8,494 nt of DNA, taken from contig JAGHDT010000478.1 of NCBI GenBank assembly GCA_021159805.1, positions 1 through 8,494 on the forward strand, written 5' to 3'. Shown here piece after piece: positions 6,395-8,494 of this stretch. Numbering within the stretch: position 1 is the first letter of the stretch; each line of letters starts with the position of its first letter. The stretch is from Anaerolineae bacterium (GTDB lineage: Bacteria > Chloroflexota > Anaerolineae > B4-G1 > SLSP01). The notes under the pieces were generated by a model that saw only the letters and a program-made list of their open reading frames with translations, was not told the origin of the DNA and did no database searches. The position numbers were made by a program, and so were the translations under genes.

Positions 6395-6404
6395 CTACAA
6401 TAGG

Positions 6405-6433
6405 AATATAGCACGGTTGCGGGGCCTTGTCAA
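6405..6433 (-). promoter_or_regulatory. sigma70-type promoter of groESL
   Basis: On the minus strand TTGACA (6428-6433), a 17-base spacer and TATATT (6405-6410) make a near-perfect housekeeping promoter directly upstream of CIRCE. This supports control by repression from a strong basal promoter and not by a heat-shock sigma factor. Confidence 0.92.
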
Positions 6434-6457
6434 GCAGTCGTGGAGGGTGAGTGCCAA
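6431..6457. promoter_or_regulatory. Possible degenerate second CIRCE-like site overlapping the groESL -35 box
   Basis: CAAGCAGTC (6431-6439), nine bases, and GAGTGCCAA (6449-6457) match CIRCE at 14 of 18 positions (6/9 and 8/9) with the exact nine-base gap. It overlaps half of the -35 box. The match may be chance; no binding is shown. Confidence 0.3.
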
Positions 6458-6514
6458 GTATAATGTCTTTCTAATGGAGTTTCTGATTCTGCCTGACGGC
6501 ACGGTTCGGCGTGG

Positions 6515-7114
6515 CTAGCCTGGCGGGATGCGGCGTTGAATCGCCTGAACCAGCAGTGCGTGTTCGGCCTCGTGAATCCGGGCCTCCAGCGTCTCAGCGT
6601 TGTCCTCCGGGAGAATGGGGATCGTCTGTTGAGCGATGACGGGACCGGCATCGACGGCTTCATCCGGGACGAGATGGACCATTATGCCGGTGTGGTCTAT
6701 CTCGCCGCGCTGGTAAGCTTCAAAGGCGCGCTGGATGGCGTGGGTGCCCGGAAAGGTCCCCGGCAGCGCGGGGTGTAGGTTCAAAACCTGCTGAGGGAAC
6801 CGACTGACAAACGCGTCGGAGAGGACGTGCATCCATCCAGCCAGCACGACCCAGTCGGCGCCGAATCCTTGGACGATCTGGGCCAGATCCGCGTCGTAGT
6901 CTTCGCGCGCACGTCCCGCGTTCTTGTACGGCAGCAAGGGGAAGTAGACCAGGGGTATCCCGTGCTGGATAGCCCGCCGGGCGCCACGGGCCTCGCGGCG
7001 GTTCGAGACAACCACCGTGATCTCAATGCCGGGCAGGCTGCCACCGTCCACGGCATCGATAATGGCTTGCAGGTTCGTGCCGCTGCCCGAGACCAAGACC
7101 GCGATTTTCGTCAT
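6515..7114 (-). CDS. purN: Phosphoribosylglycinamide formyltransferase (GAR transformylase)
   Basis: PurN transfers a formyl group from 10-formyl-tetrahydrofolate to glycinamide ribonucleotide, the third step of de novo purine synthesis, in the cytoplasm. The 199-residue protein has the phosphate-binding GSGTN (10-14), a NLHPALPGTFPG motif with the catalytic pair N112 and H114, and HLVPDEAVDAGPV with D151 in the place of the E. coli catalytic Asp144. I chose ATG 7114 because the family starts at about M-x-K/R-I-A-V-L-V-S-G and AAGGA lies eight bases upstream. A longer form from GTG 7150 would add 12 polar residues and overlap the stop of the upstream glycosidase gene as GTGA. The gene follows that glycosidase with a 32-base gap and is probably co-transcribed. 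No clear terminator hairpin follows before the groESL promoter. Confidence 0.95.
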   Translation of the reverse strand: MTKIAVLVSGSGTNLQAIIDAVDGGSLPGIEITVVVSNRREARGARRAIQHGIPLVYFPLLPYKNAGRAREDYDADLAQIVQGFGADWVVLAGWMHVLSDAFVSRFPQQVLNLHPALPGTFPGTHAIQRAFEAYQRGEIDHTGIMVHLVPDEAVDAGPVIAQQTIPILPEDNAETLEARIHEAEHALLVQAIQRRIPPG

Positions 7115-7146
7115 CTGCTTTTTCCTTGAGGCCTGCGAGTCGTGTG

Positions 7147-8494
7147 TCACTTGCCTACGTCAGAAGCCGGGAAGTTCGGCATCAGGGCCGCGATCTGGTC
7201 GAGCCAGGCACGATAGCGATCCAAGCTAAAGGGTGGGGTGCCCAGCAGGTAGTGGTTGCCGCCGGTCATTGCGCCGACGGGCGTGCCCGTGGACACGCCC
7301 GTCGTCCACTCAATCAGGAAGAGCCGGCGGTCACTCCGCGAGACGGGGACCTGGCCCAGCACGATGTTGGTGTTGGCCGGGCTTGAGAATGCACCCTCCA
7401 CCAGGGTCTCGCCGCTGTCTGCGTCCCAGAGCCGGTACTCGCCGCGTTGATCCTGGCGGCTGTCGTTGCCCGCCACGAGGCGCACGTGCCAGTTCTTGGG
7501 CTCCTCGACCATGAGGCAGAGCGGCTGCTGGACACGCTTGATATAGTGATAGGCGAGCTTCTTGCCGAAGGTGTAGTCGACCACGGCATCGGAGAACTGC
7601 GGCCAACCGTCCATCAGGTTCCACCAGATCACGCCGGTGCGCCGCCACTTGCCCAGGCGTGTCATCTCGATGAAGAACTTCTTCGCCTCGGCCTGCGAGA
7701 TCTGTGACGCCAGGATGAAGGTCTCCAGATCGTCGGGCTCGATACCGAAGAGCTCCCGGATCTGGTCGGCCATCAACTTCACACGGAACTTGCGGTCGTC
7801 ATCTTCCATGGCTGGTGCGGTACAGTGGGTCATCCACTGGGTGTTGTCCTGCCACGGCCACAGATGGTCATCGTCGATGAAGTGCTTGATGGAGGAGAGG
7901 TTGGGGCAGCCGTGATAGCCGATCTCGCTGACAAAGTGCGCGGTGTGCTGCGTGTAGAAGTCACTCTTGAAGTAGTCGCGCGGCCCCCACAGGTGCTGTT
8001 CAGGCCTTAACTGGCCGTTCGCGGCGCTCTCCGGGGAGATGTAGGGTGAGCTTGGCAGATAGGGGCGGTACGGATCGGCCTGGGCGACGGCCTGCGGCAG
8101 GGTCTCGCGGGTAATGCGGTTCTGGGCGGGATCTTCAAAGAGCTCGTCGCATTCGTTGTCTCCGCACCAGAGCGCGATGGAGGGATGGGCGCGCAGCTTG
8201 CGCACGACGGCCACCGCTTCGCTGCGGATAGCCTCCAGAAAGGCCGGATCCTGGGGATGACGGGCGCAGGCCATCGCGAAGTCCTGCCAGACCAGAATGC
8301 CGTGACGGTCGCAGGTCTCGTAGAACGCCGTGTCCTCGTAGACGTTGCCGCCCCAACAACGGATGATGTTGCACCCGAGATCCACTGCCATGTCGAGGAT
8401 GGCCGGAATGCGCTCTGCATCCCGACTGTGGAAGACATCGGCGGGGACCCAGTTAGTGCCCTTGCACAGGATGGGGACGTCGTTGACCTTGAAG
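7147..8494 (-). CDS. Glycoside hydrolase family 2, probable beta-mannosidase (5' part outside window)
   Basis: The frame is open to the right edge: 448 residues plus stop are present, and the apparent ATG at 8391 is internal. Numbering from the first visible residue, KGTNWVPADVF (11-21), NIIRCWGGNVYED (42-54) and GILVWQDFAMACA (65-77) are the signature of the (beta/alpha)8 barrel of GH2 beta-mannosidases. The acid/base is E114 in WCGDNE and the nucleophile is E190 in FVSEIG, so both catalytic residues are seen. The rest is the end of the barrel (WWNLMDGWPQFSDAVVDY) and a C-terminal beta-domain. The enzyme removes terminal beta-mannose from oligosaccharides or glycans; another GH2 exo-activity such as exo-glucosaminidase cannot be excluded. 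The N-terminal sugar-binding domain and any signal peptide lie outside the window, so the cellular location is unknown. purN follows closely. Confidence 0.85.
   Translation of the reverse strand, partial: FKVNDVPILCKGTNWVPADVFHSRDAERIPAILDMAVDLGCNIIRCWGGNVYEDTAFYETCDRHGILVWQDFAMACARHPQDPAFLEAIRSEAVAVVRKLRAHPSIALWCGDNECDELFEDPAQNRITRETLPQAVAQADPYRPYLPSSPYISPESAANGQLRPEQHLWGPRDYFKSDFYTQHTAHFVSEIGYHGCPNLSSIKHFIDDDHLWPWQDNTQWMTHCTAPAMEDDDRKFRVKLMADQIRELFGIEPDDLETFILASQISQAEAKKFFIEMTRLGKWRRTGVIWWNLMDGWPQFSDAVVDYTFGKKLAYHYIKRVQQPLCLMVEEPKNWHVRLVAGNDSRQDQRGEYRLWDADSGETLVEGAFSSPANTNIVLGQVPVSRSDRRLFLIEWTTGVSTGTPVGAMTGGNHYLLGTPPFSLDRYRAWLDQIAALMPNFPASDVGK
7275..7304. repeat. 11-bp perfect inverted repeat inside the glycosidase gene
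   Basis: CGACGGGCGTG (7275-7285) and CACGCCCGTCG (7294-7304) are exact reverse complements around 8 bases. They lie in the last part of the glycosidase coding region (TTGVSTGTPVG). The transcript could form a very stable GC-rich stem about 130 bases before the stop. No T-run follows, so it is not an intrinsic terminator by itself. It may be chance from GC-rich codons. Confidence 0.6.

Noticed and set aside
6459..6464. TATAAT on the plus strand in the groES-purN spacer
   Set aside because: No -35 box lies at a usable distance (the nearest TTGTCA is 26 bases away) and no plus-strand gene follows.
8389..8391. ATG in the glycosidase gene taken as the gene start
   Set aside because: The frame continues upstream to the window edge with conserved GH2 sequence (GTNWVPAD), so this Met is internal and the gene is cut by the window.

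Overview
The window carries three gene blocks with ordinary bacterial coding density at moderately high GC, and it looks chromosomal. No transposase, integrase, phage gene, CRISPR array, tRNA or rRNA was seen. Several traits suggest a member of the Chloroflexota: a membrane-anchored zinc-ribbon/LysM protein with a Thr-Pro-rich linker, a PurN with an HPALPGTFPG-type motif, and a beta-mannosidase with an IRCWGGNVYED-type motif. This placement is inferred from protein style and was not tested by phylogeny.

Left edge (1-710, minus strand): the first 236 codons of a LysM protein with an N-terminal zinc ribbon and one membrane helix. It is cut by the window edge. A 214-base divergent spacer (711-924) holds a candidate promoter for each direction. 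It also holds a perfect 8+4+8 palindrome (872-891), which I read as the operator of the DtxR-family repressor encoded just downstream.

Iron block (925-4179, plus strand): a tight operon dtxR-feoA-feoB-feoC-like, with gaps of 6, 12 and 9 bases. The repressor would sense divalent metal and control the whole set. FeoB is the Fe(II) transporter with a GTPase domain, FeoA is its SH3-like partner, and the last gene is a small winged-helix protein with three cysteines in the FeoC position. The repressor has Gly where DtxR has its Cys102 metal ligand. The operon ends in a hairpin region (4208-4282) lying between it and the convergent groEL.

Chaperonin block (4313-6433, minus strand): groES-groEL behind a near-consensus sigma70-type promoter and a perfect CIRCE operator, which indicates control by the heat-shock repressor HrcA (not in the window). 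A degenerate second CIRCE-like site with exact spacing overlaps the -35 box.

Right block (6515-8494, minus strand): purN (de novo purine synthesis) lies directly downstream of the 3' part of a family-2 glycoside hydrolase, most likely a beta-mannosidase. That gene is cut by the right window edge.

The most useful leads are the operator and unusual metal site of the repressor, the divergent second gate-like motif of FeoB, the second CIRCE-like site, and a nine-C tract in the LysM gene. I found no wholly new system.
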